Source: an uncultured Flavobacteriaceae bacterium (GTDB taxonomy: Bacteria; Bacteroidota; Bacteroidia; Flavobacteriales; Flavobacteriaceae). Taken from it: a stretch of DNA of 64,000 bases. Position 1 is the stretch's first letter. Every line of letters begins with the position of its first letter. The stretch lies in the NCBI GenBank assembly GCA_947494695.1, contig CANLWB010000001.1:248001-312000 (forward strand), written 5' to 3'. This document shows positions 34,621-43,706 of this stretch, piece by piece. The notes below the pieces were generated by a model, which saw only the letters and a list, made by a program, of their open reading frames with translations, was not told where the DNA came from and did not search any database. The translations under genes were made by a program, and so were the position numbers.

Positions 34621-35979
34621 CTATTTTATTTTAAAAATTAATACATCTGAAAACCCTTTGTTTTCTGGTATATCCATATCGAAGCTTTGAGATTCACCAA
34701 CGGCAATAATGCTTTGGTCATTAAGTTCAATGGCGTCGTAAATGAGATCAACATGAGATCCTCCAACGGTTTTCTGCCATTCCAAATTCGCATTACTGTC
34801 TAGTTTTATAACCCAGGCGTCGTTTTGACCATTATTATTTATTAGATCTCCGTTTGAGCTTCTGGAGTTTCCAGAAACTATAAATCCGTTATCCTGAGTT
34901 TTACGAATAGAGCGCCCTACATCAAAACTAGAACCCCCAAGTGTTTTTTCCCAGATTAATGTTCCGGTTGGAGATATTTTAATAATCCATAGGTCTGCTG
35001 CTCCGTTGTTAGTTGAAACGTCTAGATCGTTGCTTCTCGTATCTCCAACAATCAAATAGTTGTCGTCTGATGTTTTTACAATACCTCTGGCTTCATCAAT
35101 TTCTGATCCTCCAAAGGATTTTTCCCAAGTTAAATCGCCTACATCAGATATTTTAACAATCCAGAAATCATAGGAACCTTTATTGTTTTTAATATCAACA
35201 TCGTCACTATCTGAAGATCCAACAATAATATAACCGTTGTCATCGGTTTGAATAACATCATAGGGTGTGTCGGTAAATGTACCACCATAAAACCGGCTCC
35301 ATTGTTTGTCTCCCGAGGCATTAAGTTTAATGGCCCAATAATCGCCTCCGGCATGCTGTGTTTTTGCCTGGGGAGATTTGCTGTTGCCTTCTCCTCCCGA
35401 GGCGGTTATATCTAGAACACCGACTAACAGATATCCGTCGTCTTTGGTCTGAATTATAGATATTCCTGTATCAACTCCAGAAAAACCAAATGACCGTTGC
35501 CAGGATATGGTTCCCGCAGGGTCTAGTTTGGAAACCCAAAAATCATCGAAGCCATTATTTTCGGTTGTATCCCCGTTACTACTTTTGCTGCGGCCTAAAA
35601 TAGCAAACCCTCCGTCGGATGTATGAATAATAGCGCTACCTCGATCGTCGTCACTTCCGCCATATGTTTTTTGCCATTGTAATGTGCCGTTTAGATCATA
35701 TTTCAATAGCCAATAGTCGAAAGACTCATTCAATTTGCCTGTTACATCCCCATCTGCACTTTGAGCATGGCCCAAAACGGCATAACCGTTGTCTATGGTT
35801 TTTACAATAGATTGTGCGCTTTCATTTTTCGATCCTCCAATGGTTTTTAAAAAGACAATGTCTTTGTCATTATCACCAGCGGCTAGTGGTGAGTTGTCGT
35901 TTTTAGAGCAATTGAAAACGAGTAAAGCTGTAAAAATAAAATAGAGGTAAGGGCGATATGTTTTTAATAACCTGTACAT
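34621..35979 (-). CDS. Lipoprotein with seven-fold GGS-x-D propeller-type repeats
   Basis: 452 residues. Lipobox FNCSKN after a 23-residue signal. The rest consists of about seven repeats of the form K-x(n)-GGS-x-D-x(n)-I-x-x-T-x-D-x-G-Y, then W-x-x-K-L-D/N-x-x-G-x-L-x-W, for example LQWQKTYGGSDDDRGSAII and LTWEKSFGGSEIDEARGIV. This gives a beta-propeller with a Ser-Asn-Gly-Asp (SSNGDTTENNGFDDFW) loop in each blade. It is part of the operon with the MbnP/peroxidase pair; a surface-sensing or binding function is inferred only. Confidence 0.75.
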   Translation of the reverse strand: MYRLLKTYRPYLYFIFTALLVFNCSKNDNSPLAAGDNDKDIVFLKTIGGSKNESAQSIVKTIDNGYAVLGHAQSADGDVTGKLNESFDYWLLKYDLNGTLQWQKTYGGSDDDRGSAIIHTSDGGFAILGRSKSSNGDTTENNGFDDFWVSKLDPAGTISWQRSFGFSGVDTGISIIQTKDDGYLLVGVLDITASGGEGNSKSPQAKTQHAGGDYWAIKLNASGDKQWSRFYGGTFTDTPYDVIQTDDNGYIIVGSSDSDDVDIKNNKGSYDFWIVKISDVGDLTWEKSFGGSEIDEARGIVKTSDDNYLIVGDTRSNDLDVSTNNGAADLWIIKISPTGTLIWEKTLGGSSFDVGRSIRKTQDNGFIVSGNSRSSNGDLINNNGQNDAWVIKLDSNANLEWQKTVGGSHVDLIYDAIELNDQSIIAVGESQSFDMDIPENKGFSDVLIFKIK

Positions 35980-35988
35980 GTTAAGAGA

Positions 35989-37242
35989 TTATGTACCACT
36001 TTTTCGAATAACAAAAAGTCCTCTTTTTGTATCGCTTACAATAATATTGCCGCTGGGTAAATAAGGATATACATTCCAGGCCCCATTTGTTGGCGTTCCA
36101 TTATCTTCTGGATATGTGTCAAAGAAGCCTACCTCTGTAAAAACCTTATTGTCTATTTGAGAAATGTCGATTATTCTAGCGCCAGCTCTGTAATTGGCTT
36201 GATAGAATAGGTTGCCTTTAACATAACCATTGTGATCGGTTGCCGGATGATCTGCCAAATAATCGAAATGGAATTTAGGTTGATCGAGATCTGTAAAATC
36301 AAAAATAATGGTTTTTGTATTAGTTCCTATGTTTTGCTCATCAAGTTCATCGCCAAGGATAAAGTATTTCATATCCTCTGTAAACCAGCCCTGGTGAGCA
36401 TAAAAGACATTGTTATAGCTTATTTTTGAAATCTGTATGGGATTTTTTTTGTCGGTAACATCTGCAATAACGACTTCATTTTCGTTACTTCCAACTAAGA
36501 TTTCGCGCCCAGTATAATCTGTGTCTGGTCCATTATAAGTGACTACTTGTACGTCATGAGAGTATCCGCCATCTGCAAAGCCTCCATCGTCTACAGGTGT
36601 TAAAGGATCTTGTATATTAATAAAGGATGGTCCTCCAGCATAAAGTCCGTTGCGTTCTGTGCCTACAACGTAGGCATAACCAGAGTCTTCATTTATAGCA
36701 ATGTTATGAGCGCTGTTAATACCTGTAAAATGGGCATCGCTAGTAAACATTTGCGGCGGGTTTATAACCTGTCTTAATCGCGTTAAATCGAATACCTGAA
36801 CGCCATGATTTGAAGCAAAATCGGCCACAATAAAAGCATGATCTTTATAAACTTTTACATCGCGCCATAGGCTTTCTACTGTTGCCGTTTCTATAGATCC
36901 TAAATAAACAGGGTTACTGGTATCGGTTATATCTACAAAAGAAACATTGGTATTCGTGGCCATTAGAGCATATTCTTTTCCCGTTGTTGAATCTACCCAG
37001 CCCCAGGAATCATTCCCAAAGGTCGCTTCAAAGGTACTTAATGGAATATGAAGCATTAAGTCGTAATCCTTACAGGGGTATGTATCTGCAAAACCGTTTT
37101 CACATAAGGCCAGTGGTGTAATATTAGAATGAGTATCATTTGAAGGCGACGTGCTATCATCTTTTTGGCATGACTGCAAAAGGAGTAGGCAGGTTAGTAC
37201 CAATAATCTAATAAAACCAGTATTTTTTATGAAGTCATTCAT
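35989..37242 (-). CDS. Choice-of-anchor B family lipoprotein (LVIVD-type propeller)
   Basis: 417 residues. Lipobox LLLLQSCQKDD near residue 25. LVIVD-type repeats include VSFVDITDTSNPVYLGSIET, GVQVFDLTRLRQVINPPQMF and EVVIADVTDKKNPIQISKIS; the choice-of-anchor B signature is SDAHFTGINSAHNIAINEDS with GYSHDVQVVTYNGPDTDYTG. It heads the four-gene operon (9 bases before the next gene). No exact TAnnTTTG box was found upstream; TAACGTTTG on the minus strand is one base out. Function unknown. Confidence 0.85.
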   Translation of the reverse strand: MNDFIKNTGFIRLLVLTCLLLLQSCQKDDSTSPSNDTHSNITPLALCENGFADTYPCKDYDLMLHIPLSTFEATFGNDSWGWVDSTTGKEYALMATNTNVSFVDITDTSNPVYLGSIETATVESLWRDVKVYKDHAFIVADFASNHGVQVFDLTRLRQVINPPQMFTSDAHFTGINSAHNIAINEDSGYAYVVGTERNGLYAGGPSFINIQDPLTPVDDGGFADGGYSHDVQVVTYNGPDTDYTGREILVGSNENEVVIADVTDKKNPIQISKISYNNVFYAHQGWFTEDMKYFILGDELDEQNIGTNTKTIIFDFTDLDQPKFHFDYLADHPATDHNGYVKGNLFYQANYRAGARIIDISQIDNKVFTEVGFFDTYPEDNGTPTNGAWNVYPYLPSGNIIVSDTKRGLFVIRKSGT

Positions 37243-37468
37243 ATGAGCAATTTTTTAAGTTTTTGAAGATATGGTTTTCAGAAGTCTAATCGTATCTTCC
37301 TAGTCTTATTACTGCAAACGTTAAATTAACAAAATAAGTTTAATAGTGATCAAAAATTATTCCATCTTATTGGTTTTAAGGGCAAAAACAGAGTTGTGAT
37401 TCATTTAAAGTAATAAAACTCTTTTCATTAATGTATAAAGATTATACCGTTATTATAGTTAAGCTTCT

Positions 37469-37476
37469 TATTTTTG
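37469..37476 (+). promoter_or_regulatory. -7 box TATTTTTG of thiL
   Basis: Exact TAnnTTTG ending 4 bases before the thiL ATG, which implies a leaderless or nearly leaderless transcript. Confidence 0.5.
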
Positions 37477-37480
37477 CATC

Positions 37481-38527
37481 ATGATAGAAGACAAAAATCA
37501 ACAAAGAACTCAATTAAGTGATTTAGGGGAGTTTGGACTCATAGATCATCTTACCAAAAATTTTAAAATAAAACACGAGTCGACTGTTAAGAGTATAGGA
37601 GACGATGCAGCCGTTCTTGATTTTAAAAATAAAAAGATTGTTGTTACAACCGATCTCTTGGTAGAAGGCGTTCATTTCGATCTTAGCTACATGCCTTTAA
37701 AACATTTGGGCTATAAATCTGTTGTTGTTAATTTATCTGATGTCTATGCGATGAATGCCAAGGCGACACAAATTACGGTATCGATTGCAGTTTCGAATCG
37801 GTTTCCATTGGAGGCTCTTGAGGATTTATATGGGGGAATAGAAACCGCGGCTAAGGTTTATAATATCGATGTTGTTGGTGGAGATACCACCTCTTCTACG
37901 ACGGGTTTATTGATTTCTGTAACCGCTATTGGGGAGGTTGATAATAATAAGGAAGTTTACAGAAATGGAGCTAAACCAAATGATTTGTTAGTCGTAACTG
38001 GAGATTTAGGTGGGGCCTATATGGGACTTCAAGTACTAGAGCGTGAAAAAGAAGTATATAAGGTAAACCCAAATAGCCAACCAGATTTAGAGCCATATTC
38101 GTATATCGTAGAGCGCCAGTTAAAACCGGAGGCGCGAAAGGATGTGATTAAGCTATTAGAAGACTTGAACGTGAAACCAACTTCAATGATTGATATAAGT
38201 GATGGATTATCTTCTGAAATAATTCATTTGTGTACACAGAGTAAAGTGGGTTGTGACTTATACGAAAATAAAATTCCATTAGACCCTCAGATTATCTCGG
38301 TATGCGAGGAGTTTAATTTAGATAGTACTACAGTCGCGCTTGGAGGAGGAGAAGATTATGAATTGTTGTTTACCATTTCACAGGATGATTATTCTAAAAT
38401 CAAGGCAAACCCAAATCTTACCGTAATTGGTTACATAAGAGAAGAGCAATCAGGCCTTCATTTAGTAACCAGAGCAGATACTAAAATACCTATTAAAGCA
38501 CAGGGCTGGAAAAATTTTAATGCCTAA
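37481..38527 (+). CDS. thiL: Thiamine-monophosphate kinase ThiL
   Basis: 348 residues. Phosphorylates thiamine monophosphate to the active diphosphate cofactor (ATP-dependent). Motifs of the AIR-synthase/ThiL fold are visible: SIGDDAAVLDFKNKKIVVTT, DLLVEGVHFDLSYMPLKHLG, NLSDVYAMNAKATQITVSI, VGGDTTSSTTGLLISVTAIG and a final GGGEDYELLFT. The length is normal. The TATTTTTG box lies 4 bases before the ATG. It ends convergently with a small CxxC protein gene (11-base overlap of the reading frames). Confidence 0.95.
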   Translation: MIEDKNQQRTQLSDLGEFGLIDHLTKNFKIKHESTVKSIGDDAAVLDFKNKKIVVTTDLLVEGVHFDLSYMPLKHLGYKSVVVNLSDVYAMNAKATQITVSIAVSNRFPLEALEDLYGGIETAAKVYNIDVVGGDTTSSTTGLLISVTAIGEVDNNKEVYRNGAKPNDLLVVTGDLGGAYMGLQVLEREKEVYKVNPNSQPDLEPYSYIVERQLKPEARKDVIKLLEDLNVKPTSMIDISDGLSSEIIHLCTQSKVGCDLYENKIPLDPQIISVCEEFNLDSTTVALGGGEDYELLFTISQDDYSKIKANPNLTVIGYIREEQSGLHLVTRADTKIPIKAQGWKNFNA

Positions 38528-38813
38528 ATACTAATAATTTAGAAGGATCTATGATTGGAGTGGGGATACTCGAGTCTTCTTTTGGTTCGGGTGAACTTGT
38601 GCTAGGAATCGATTTCATATGTCTTTTCATATGAATACGTTCCAAAACATCATTGATTTCTTTAAATTTAGGAGTGAGCTCAGTAAGGTAGCCGTTTCCA
38701 TTAACGGTTAGTTGGTTTTGGCAGTTTTTGCAGGTATACTCCTTTACGTGGTAAGTTACATGTCGCGATACCCGATAATCATGACCAAATACCTTGCAAT
38801 GAATGTTTTTCAT
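38517..38813 (-). CDS. Small zinc-ribbon-like protein (paralogue 1 of a tandem pair)
   Basis: 98 residues: CKVFGHDYRVSRHVTYHVKE, YTCKNCQNQLTVNGNGYLTE, LTPKFKEINDVLERIHMKRH. A C-x-x-FGH-x-Y turn, a CxxC pair and a T/V-NGNG turn suggest a small zinc ribbon followed by a helix. A Pro/Ser-rich tail of 30 residues follows. It overlaps the thiL end convergently by 11 bases. Neighbouring paralogue 38885-39151 shares about half its residues. Confidence 0.7.
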   Translation of the reverse strand: MKNIHCKVFGHDYRVSRHVTYHVKEYTCKNCQNQLTVNGNGYLTELTPKFKEINDVLERIHMKRHMKSIPSTSSPEPKEDSSIPTPIIDPSKLLVFRH

Positions 38814-38884
38814 TTACGCTTTCAGATTAATTAGTTAGAGTCTATTAATGTATCAAAAAACAATCAAAAACGATTCATAACCTA

Positions 38885-39151
38885 TTAGTAAATCGACGAA
38901 GCGATTGTTTTTTTCTTTGAACGTTCCATTCTGGATGCGTGTATACGTTCTAAGATGGCATTAATTTCTTTAAACTTTGGTGTTAGCTCTATTAAATCTC
39001 CATTACCGTTTGTTGTTAATTGCTTTTTACAATGCGAGCAGGTGTATTCCTTAACGTGATAGGTTACTTTTTTAGTCACCTGATAATGATGACCAAAGAG
39101 AGAGCAATACATTTTAGGAATAAAAGTTGGTTTGTTAGTAGGTTTGTTCAT
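38885..39151 (-). CDS. Small zinc-ribbon-like protein (paralogue 2 of a tandem pair)
   Basis: 88 residues from the ATG at 39151 (MNKPTNKPTFIPKMYCSLFG); the longer frame to 39265 has an atypical N-terminus and runs into the next gene, so the later Met is chosen. Motifs: CSLFGHHYQVTKKVTYHVKE, YTCSHCKKQLTTNGNGDLIE, LTPKFKEINAILERIHASRM. It forms a tandem pair with 38517-38813 and a more distant third copy at 32299-32502. Similar proteins occur in flavobacterial genomes and phages (DUF1660-like), with no known role. Confidence 0.7.
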   Translation of the reverse strand: MNKPTNKPTFIPKMYCSLFGHHYQVTKKVTYHVKEYTCSHCKKQLTTNGNGDLIELTPKFKEINAILERIHASRMERSKKKTIASSIY

Positions 39152-39209
39152 GGTGAAATATTTAGGAGCAATAAATCTAGAACAAAAAATCGAATAAAAC
39201 GATAAAACG

Positions 39210-39989
39210 TCAAATATTTTCGACGAAATGCATAATTGAGTGCGAAAAACCCGTTTTATTTTCAATATGGCTCATATGACCATCAGGAAAAATAACCACT
39301 TCTATGTCGGTATTTTCTGCTTTAGATACAATTGTGTTGTAATCTAATACCGGATCTTTTTTACTAACAATAAGCATTTTTTTGAAAGGTGTAAAATGAA
39401 GAAGAACCTCTCTGTCTTTTCTAATTTTCATGCCTTCAAGGGCGGCAACTATACCTTGTAACGGAGTATTTAAGGCTTCTTTTTTTAAAAGTTTTATCTG
39501 CTCTGAAAACAGTGTTCTGTTTTTGGGCCTAAATAAATTAGAGATGGCCATTCTAATGAACCTTTTATGGTTTTGCTTCACCGCAATAATGGCACGATCT
39601 CTATTTTTTTGCTTTTCTGGAGTATCTGCGTTCGCAGTAGAATTCATTAGACATAAACCTTTTAACGCATCGGGGTTTTTCTCGGCAAAAGCAAGAGCAA
39701 CATACCCACCCATCGAGTGGCCAATACATATCGACCGACGAATTTTTAAATGTTTTAAAACAGTCTCTACAACATCTGCCATAAGTTCCATACTATGAAT
39801 ATAACCAAGACAGCCTGTTTGTCCATGCCCTAATAGGTCAATGCAAATAACCCGGTTTTTTTTTGATAGTATGGGAATAAAAGGCTCCCACATAGTTACG
39901 TTTTCTAAAAACCCGTGAAGTAAAACAACGGCATTACCTTTTCCGTTATCAGTATAAAAAATATCTACCCCTTTGTATTCTAAAATCAT
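39210..39989 (-). CDS. Alpha/beta hydrolase
   Basis: 259 residues, cytoplasmic. Oxyanion segment LHGFLENVTMWEPFIPIL; nucleophile elbow CIGHSMGGYVALAFAEK (serine about 94); acid in SKKDPVLDYN; histidine in PDGHMSHIENKTGF. Typical of esterase, haloperoxidase or MhpC-like hydrolases; the substrate is not predictable. It stops with TGA. The small CxxC gene follows 58 bases downstream of its stop. Confidence 0.9.
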   Translation of the reverse strand: MILEYKGVDIFYTDNGKGNAVVLLHGFLENVTMWEPFIPILSKKNRVICIDLLGHGQTGCLGYIHSMELMADVVETVLKHLKIRRSICIGHSMGGYVALAFAEKNPDALKGLCLMNSTANADTPEKQKNRDRAIIAVKQNHKRFIRMAISNLFRPKNRTLFSEQIKLLKKEALNTPLQGIVAALEGMKIRKDREVLLHFTPFKKMLIVSKKDPVLDYNTIVSKAENTDIEVVIFPDGHMSHIENKTGFSHSIMHFVENI

Positions 39990-40069
39990 GTTTTTTAATC
40001 TCGAACAAATATACTTAGGAGAGCTGAATTAAAAATAAACTTAACAAAGTAATTACGAGGAATCTATGA

Positions 40070-40726
40070 TTAATTTTTTACTTTTTTAATGGCAGCAAAT
40101 GCTTTATCTACATAGTCGTCTTCAACTAAAATGGTAAACTCGTTTGTGGTTGAAATAACTTCATAAAGTACAACACCTTCCCATGCTAAACGTTTAAAGA
40201 AGTGATAATAAAGACCTGCAATTTTAGAGTTGTCCTGAGGTAGATTTATGCTAATTGCAGATAGACCATCCTGAATGGCCAAAAAAGTTTCATGCTTTAA
40301 CTGGTTGGTAATAAAATCCTGTAAGCTGCTTGAAATGATAATATTACTTTCATGAATTCCTCTTGTAAACGTGTAAAATAGTTTGGCCTCCTGGTTTATT
40401 CTATCTAAAATTTTGGCATGGTTGTCTATAATGGTATCAGAGTTTTTAACCGTAAAATCGGTTAAATTGGAACGCACTGTAATATCTCCTAAATTCTGTA
40501 TTACGCGTTTCATCTTTATCGAATTGGTCAAAGTAGTAGGTGGGTTATACCGTCTTAGTGCCATCATGATAGCACCCGGTTTTACATCCTTTTTGAGCAT
40601 TTTGCTAATAGGTTCTGTTAACTCAATAGCCAATGCGCTGAAGTTGATAATGTTTCTTGAAAGCGCCTCTTCTAGGTAAGGTTGGGTTATTAGGATGTCC
40701 TCGACACAATTTGATACTGTTTTCAT
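40070..40726 (-). CDS. ACT-domain-like protein divergent from the aspartate kinase gene
   Basis: 218 residues. The C-terminal part (FLAIQDGLSAISINLPQDNS and VVLYEVISTTNEFTILVEDD) fits a pair of ACT-like regulatory folds. The N-terminal 100 residues are helical (CVEDILITQPYLEEALSRN, MMALRRYNPPTTLTNSIKMK) and look like a small winged HTH, so an amino-acid-responsive regulator is possible. It lies divergently from lysC (236 bases between starts), the usual setting for this flavobacterial family, but its ligand is unknown. Confidence 0.7.
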   Translation of the reverse strand: MKTVSNCVEDILITQPYLEEALSRNIINFSALAIELTEPISKMLKKDVKPGAIMMALRRYNPPTTLTNSIKMKRVIQNLGDITVRSNLTDFTVKNSDTIIDNHAKILDRINQEAKLFYTFTRGIHESNIIISSSLQDFITNQLKHETFLAIQDGLSAISINLPQDNSKIAGLYYHFFKRLAWEGVVLYEVISTTNEFTILVEDDYVDKAFAAIKKVKN

Positions 40727-40962
40727 GGCTTTATTTTCTTTTTAGAGTTATTAGTCTTGAATGCATTGGAGCTTAGCACCACTTAAACATAACAAAGACA
40801 TGCATATTTTATTACAGTAGTTGATATTGGTTTTAGTTAATTATCACAAATTCAAAATGTTAATTATTTAACATTATGTGCAAAAATAATCTTTTTTTTA
40901 AATAAATATAGGTATTGGGCTTAGGAGTTTTAGTTTTACAATAAAATTAATTAAGCGAAAGC

Positions 40963-42285
40963 ATGAAAGTATTGAAGTTTGGAGGAACCTCTGTGGGTTC
41001 GGTTGAAAATATGTCTAATGTTAAAAACATTATCAATGATGGTGAAAAGAAGGTCGTTGTGCTTTCTGCTATGTCTGGTACTACGAATATGCTAGTGTCT
41101 ATATCTAACGACATAGCAGGTCATGAGGTTGACGGAGCCATTGAAAAGATTAAAGCATTGCACGAGACCTATTTTAGCACTATAGATAAGCTTCTCACAA
41201 ATGCTAACTTAAATAAAAAGGTTAAAGATTACGTTTCGGAAATTTTTAATTTTTTAGTGGAATGCGCTTATAAAGATTTTTCCGAACATTTAGAGAACAA
41301 CATTGTGGCTCAGGGCGAATTACTTTCTACATATATGTTTAATAGTTATTTGCAACAAGAAGGAATAAACTCATCGCTATTACCCGCATTGAAATTTATG
41401 CGTATAGATGCAGAAAAAGAGCCGGATATCGACTATATAAAGCGAAACTTTGAGGTTACTATAAATACTTTTGAGGATTCTGAAATTTACATTACTCAAG
41501 GTTTTATTTGTTTAGATGATGACGGTGAAGTTTCAAATTTACAACGCGGGGGTAGCGATTATACAGCAACCATTATTGGGGCTGCAATTAAGGCAGATGA
41601 AGTACAAATTTGGACCGATATTGATGGCATGCATAACAACGATCCTAGATATGTTGAAAATACAAAGCCAATTTCAAATTTATCGTTCGATGAGGCTGCC
41701 GAGTTAGCTTATTTTGGTGCTAAAATATTACATCCTCAAACCGTTACTCCGGTGCGGGCAGATAATATTCCAGTACGCTTAAAAAACACAATGAATCCAA
41801 GTGCTCATGGAACTTTGATTTCTAGTGTGACTTCAGAAAATGGTATTAAGGCTATTGCTGCTAAAGATAATATTACAGCGATTAAGATTAAATCTGCCAG
41901 AATGCTTCAAGCACATGGTTTCTTAAAAAAAGTATTCGAGATTTTTGAAACTTATAAAACACCAATAGATATGATTACAACTTCTGAAGTTGCTGTTTCA
42001 TTAACTATTGACGACGATAAACACCTTAGTAAAATTGTTGAAGAGTTGGATCAAATAGCGACTATCGAAATTGATAAAAATCAAAGTATTATTTGTTTGG
42101 TAGGTCACTCTGTTGTTAATCATCAAGATACCTGTAAGCTATTTCAGATCTTGCAAGATGTAAAAATTAGAATGATTTCCTATGGTGGAAGTAAAAACAA
42201 TATTTCACTATTAGTAGATACCAAAGATAAAGTCACTTCGCTACAAAAACTAAATGATTATTTATTTGAATTAGTCACTCTATAA
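40963..42285 (+). CDS. lysC: Aspartate kinase
   Basis: 440 residues. First step of Lys/Met/Thr synthesis: phosphorylation of aspartate. The N-terminus MKVLKFGGTSVGSVENM is the kinase signature; substrate-binding segments FICLDDDGEVSNLQRGGSDY, QIWTDIDGMHNNDPRYVE and SFDEAAELAYFGAKILHPQT follow; two ACT domains in the C-terminal third (IKIKSARMLQAHGFLKKVFE, IICLVGHSVVNHQ) carry feedback inhibition. The length matches monofunctional enzymes. No exact TAnnTTTG box precedes it; TAGTTTTA at -30 is close. Confidence 0.95.
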   Translation: MKVLKFGGTSVGSVENMSNVKNIINDGEKKVVVLSAMSGTTNMLVSISNDIAGHEVDGAIEKIKALHETYFSTIDKLLTNANLNKKVKDYVSEIFNFLVECAYKDFSEHLENNIVAQGELLSTYMFNSYLQQEGINSSLLPALKFMRIDAEKEPDIDYIKRNFEVTINTFEDSEIYITQGFICLDDDGEVSNLQRGGSDYTATIIGAAIKADEVQIWTDIDGMHNNDPRYVENTKPISNLSFDEAAELAYFGAKILHPQTVTPVRADNIPVRLKNTMNPSAHGTLISSVTSENGIKAIAAKDNITAIKIKSARMLQAHGFLKKVFEIFETYKTPIDMITTSEVAVSLTIDDDKHLSKIVEELDQIATIEIDKNQSIICLVGHSVVNHQDTCKLFQILQDVKIRMISYGGSKNNISLLVDTKDKVTSLQKLNDYLFELVTL

Positions 42286-42314
42286 ATTACTTAAATTTTA
42301 GTGTTTTTAGCAAT

Positions 42315-42345
42315 AAGGGCCGTTTATAACGGCCCTTTCTTTTTC
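42315..42345. terminator. Bidirectional terminator between lysC and the M24 peptidase gene
   Basis: AAGGGCCGTT (42315-42324) and AACGGCCCTT (42328-42337) form a 10-bp GC-rich stem with a TAT loop, followed by TTCTTTTTC on the plus strand. It separates two convergent genes. Confidence 0.85.
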
Positions 42346-43638
42346 TTATGAATTCATAATATCTTCAATGTCATCGGCTTCAATCGGGATGTTTTTCATT
42401 AAATTAAAGGGTTCTCCTTGTTCTTGAATAACAACATCATCTTCCAATCGTATCCCAAACCCTTCGTCGGGAATATAGATTCCTGGTTCTACAGTAAAAA
42501 CCATATTGGCTTGCATAGGTTCTGTTAAGATGCCGTAATCGTGCGTGTCTAGACCTAAATGATGGCTAGTGCCATGCATAAAGTATTTTTTATACGCTGG
42601 CCATTCGGGGTTTTCATTTTGTATATCGGTTTTATCTAATAGTTTTAAATCTAATAATTCACTTGTCATGATTTTACCAATTTCTAAATGGTAATCTGCC
42701 CAAATGGTTCCGGGAACTAACATTTTTGTGGCTTCATTTTTAACGCGATTTACAGCATTATAAACCTCTTTTTGTCTCGGTGTGAATCTTCCCGAAACCG
42801 GTACACTGCGTGTCATATCGCTCGAATAATTAGCATATTCCGCACCAATATCCAATAATATTAATTCCCCCTCTTTACATTGCTGATTGTTCTCTACATA
42901 ATGTAACACATTAGCATTATTTCCAGAGGCTACAATAGGCGTGTAAGCAAATTTTTTAGATCGGTTTCTTATAAACTCATGAATAAACTCAGCCTCTATT
43001 TCATACTCCCAAACACCAGGCTTGACAAAATTTAAAATTCGTCTAAACCCTTTTTCAGTAATATTGCAGGCGTGTTGAATGAGCTCAATTTCTGTGTCTT
43101 CTTTTACTGATCTAAGTCGTTGTAGAATGGGATTACTCTTAGCAACGGTATGAGCGGGATATCTCTCTTTTAACCATGTTGTAAATCGGTCTTCGCGGGT
43201 TTGGGTTTCTACGTTCGCTCTGTAATGTTCATTCGTATTAATATAAACGGTATCACATTGTGTCATAATTTCGAACATAACCTTTTCCATATCCTGTAAC
43301 CAGTAAACCGTTTTAATACCACTGGTTTCAAAGGCCTTTTTCTTGGTTAACTTTTCGCCTTCCCAAACGGCAATGTGTTCGTTGGTTTCTTTTAAAAATA
43401 AAATTTCACGATGTTTTTCTTTTGGGCAATCGGGAAATAAAACCAGTATGCTTTCCTCTTGGTCTACACCGCTTAAATAGAAAATATCACGATGTTGCTC
43501 AAAAGGCATCGTGCTATCTGCACTAATAGGATAGATATCGTTAGAGTTAAAAACAGCCAAACTAGCCGGTTTCATTTTAGAGGTGAATTTCTGCCTGTTT
43601 TTAATAAAGAGTTGATTATTTATAGGATGGTACTTCAT
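42346..43638 (-). CDS. Xaa-Pro aminopeptidase (M24B family)
   Basis: 430 residues. Cuts the N-terminal residue before proline. The creatinase-type N-domain begins MKYHPINNQLFIKNRQKF. Metal ligands are visible in DIGAEYANYSSDMTRSVPVS (two Asp), FMHGTSHHLGLDTHDYG (His), TVEPGIYIPD (Glu) and GIRLEDDVVI (Glu). A TAGTTTTG promoter box lies at 43672-43679, 34 bases upstream of the ATG. The gene reads away from the matrixin-like gene. Confidence 0.92.
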   Translation of the reverse strand: MKYHPINNQLFIKNRQKFTSKMKPASLAVFNSNDIYPISADSTMPFEQHRDIFYLSGVDQEESILVLFPDCPKEKHREILFLKETNEHIAVWEGEKLTKKKAFETSGIKTVYWLQDMEKVMFEIMTQCDTVYINTNEHYRANVETQTREDRFTTWLKERYPAHTVAKSNPILQRLRSVKEDTEIELIQHACNITEKGFRRILNFVKPGVWEYEIEAEFIHEFIRNRSKKFAYTPIVASGNNANVLHYVENNQQCKEGELILLDIGAEYANYSSDMTRSVPVSGRFTPRQKEVYNAVNRVKNEATKMLVPGTIWADYHLEIGKIMTSELLDLKLLDKTDIQNENPEWPAYKKYFMHGTSHHLGLDTHDYGILTEPMQANMVFTVEPGIYIPDEGFGIRLEDDVVIQEQGEPFNLMKNIPIEADDIEDIMNS

Positions 43639-43671
43639 GTTTATGAAAGAATTTAATGGTTGTCAATGTAG

Positions 43672-43679
43672 CAAAACTA
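43672..43679 (-). promoter_or_regulatory. -7 box TAGTTTTG of the M24 aminopeptidase gene
   Basis: Exact TAnnTTTG on the minus strand. About 28 bases further right lies a plus-strand box for the matrixin-like gene, giving a compact divergent promoter pair. Confidence 0.45.
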
Positions 43680-43706
43680 ACTAAATCTTATGTCATAATT
43701 ATTTGT

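Noticed and set aside
39152-39265. 38-residue N-terminal extension of the second small CxxC protein
   Set aside because: It reads into the neighbouring hydrolase gene's end, has an unlike composition and starts before an AT-rich leader; the ATG at 39151 fits the paralogue.
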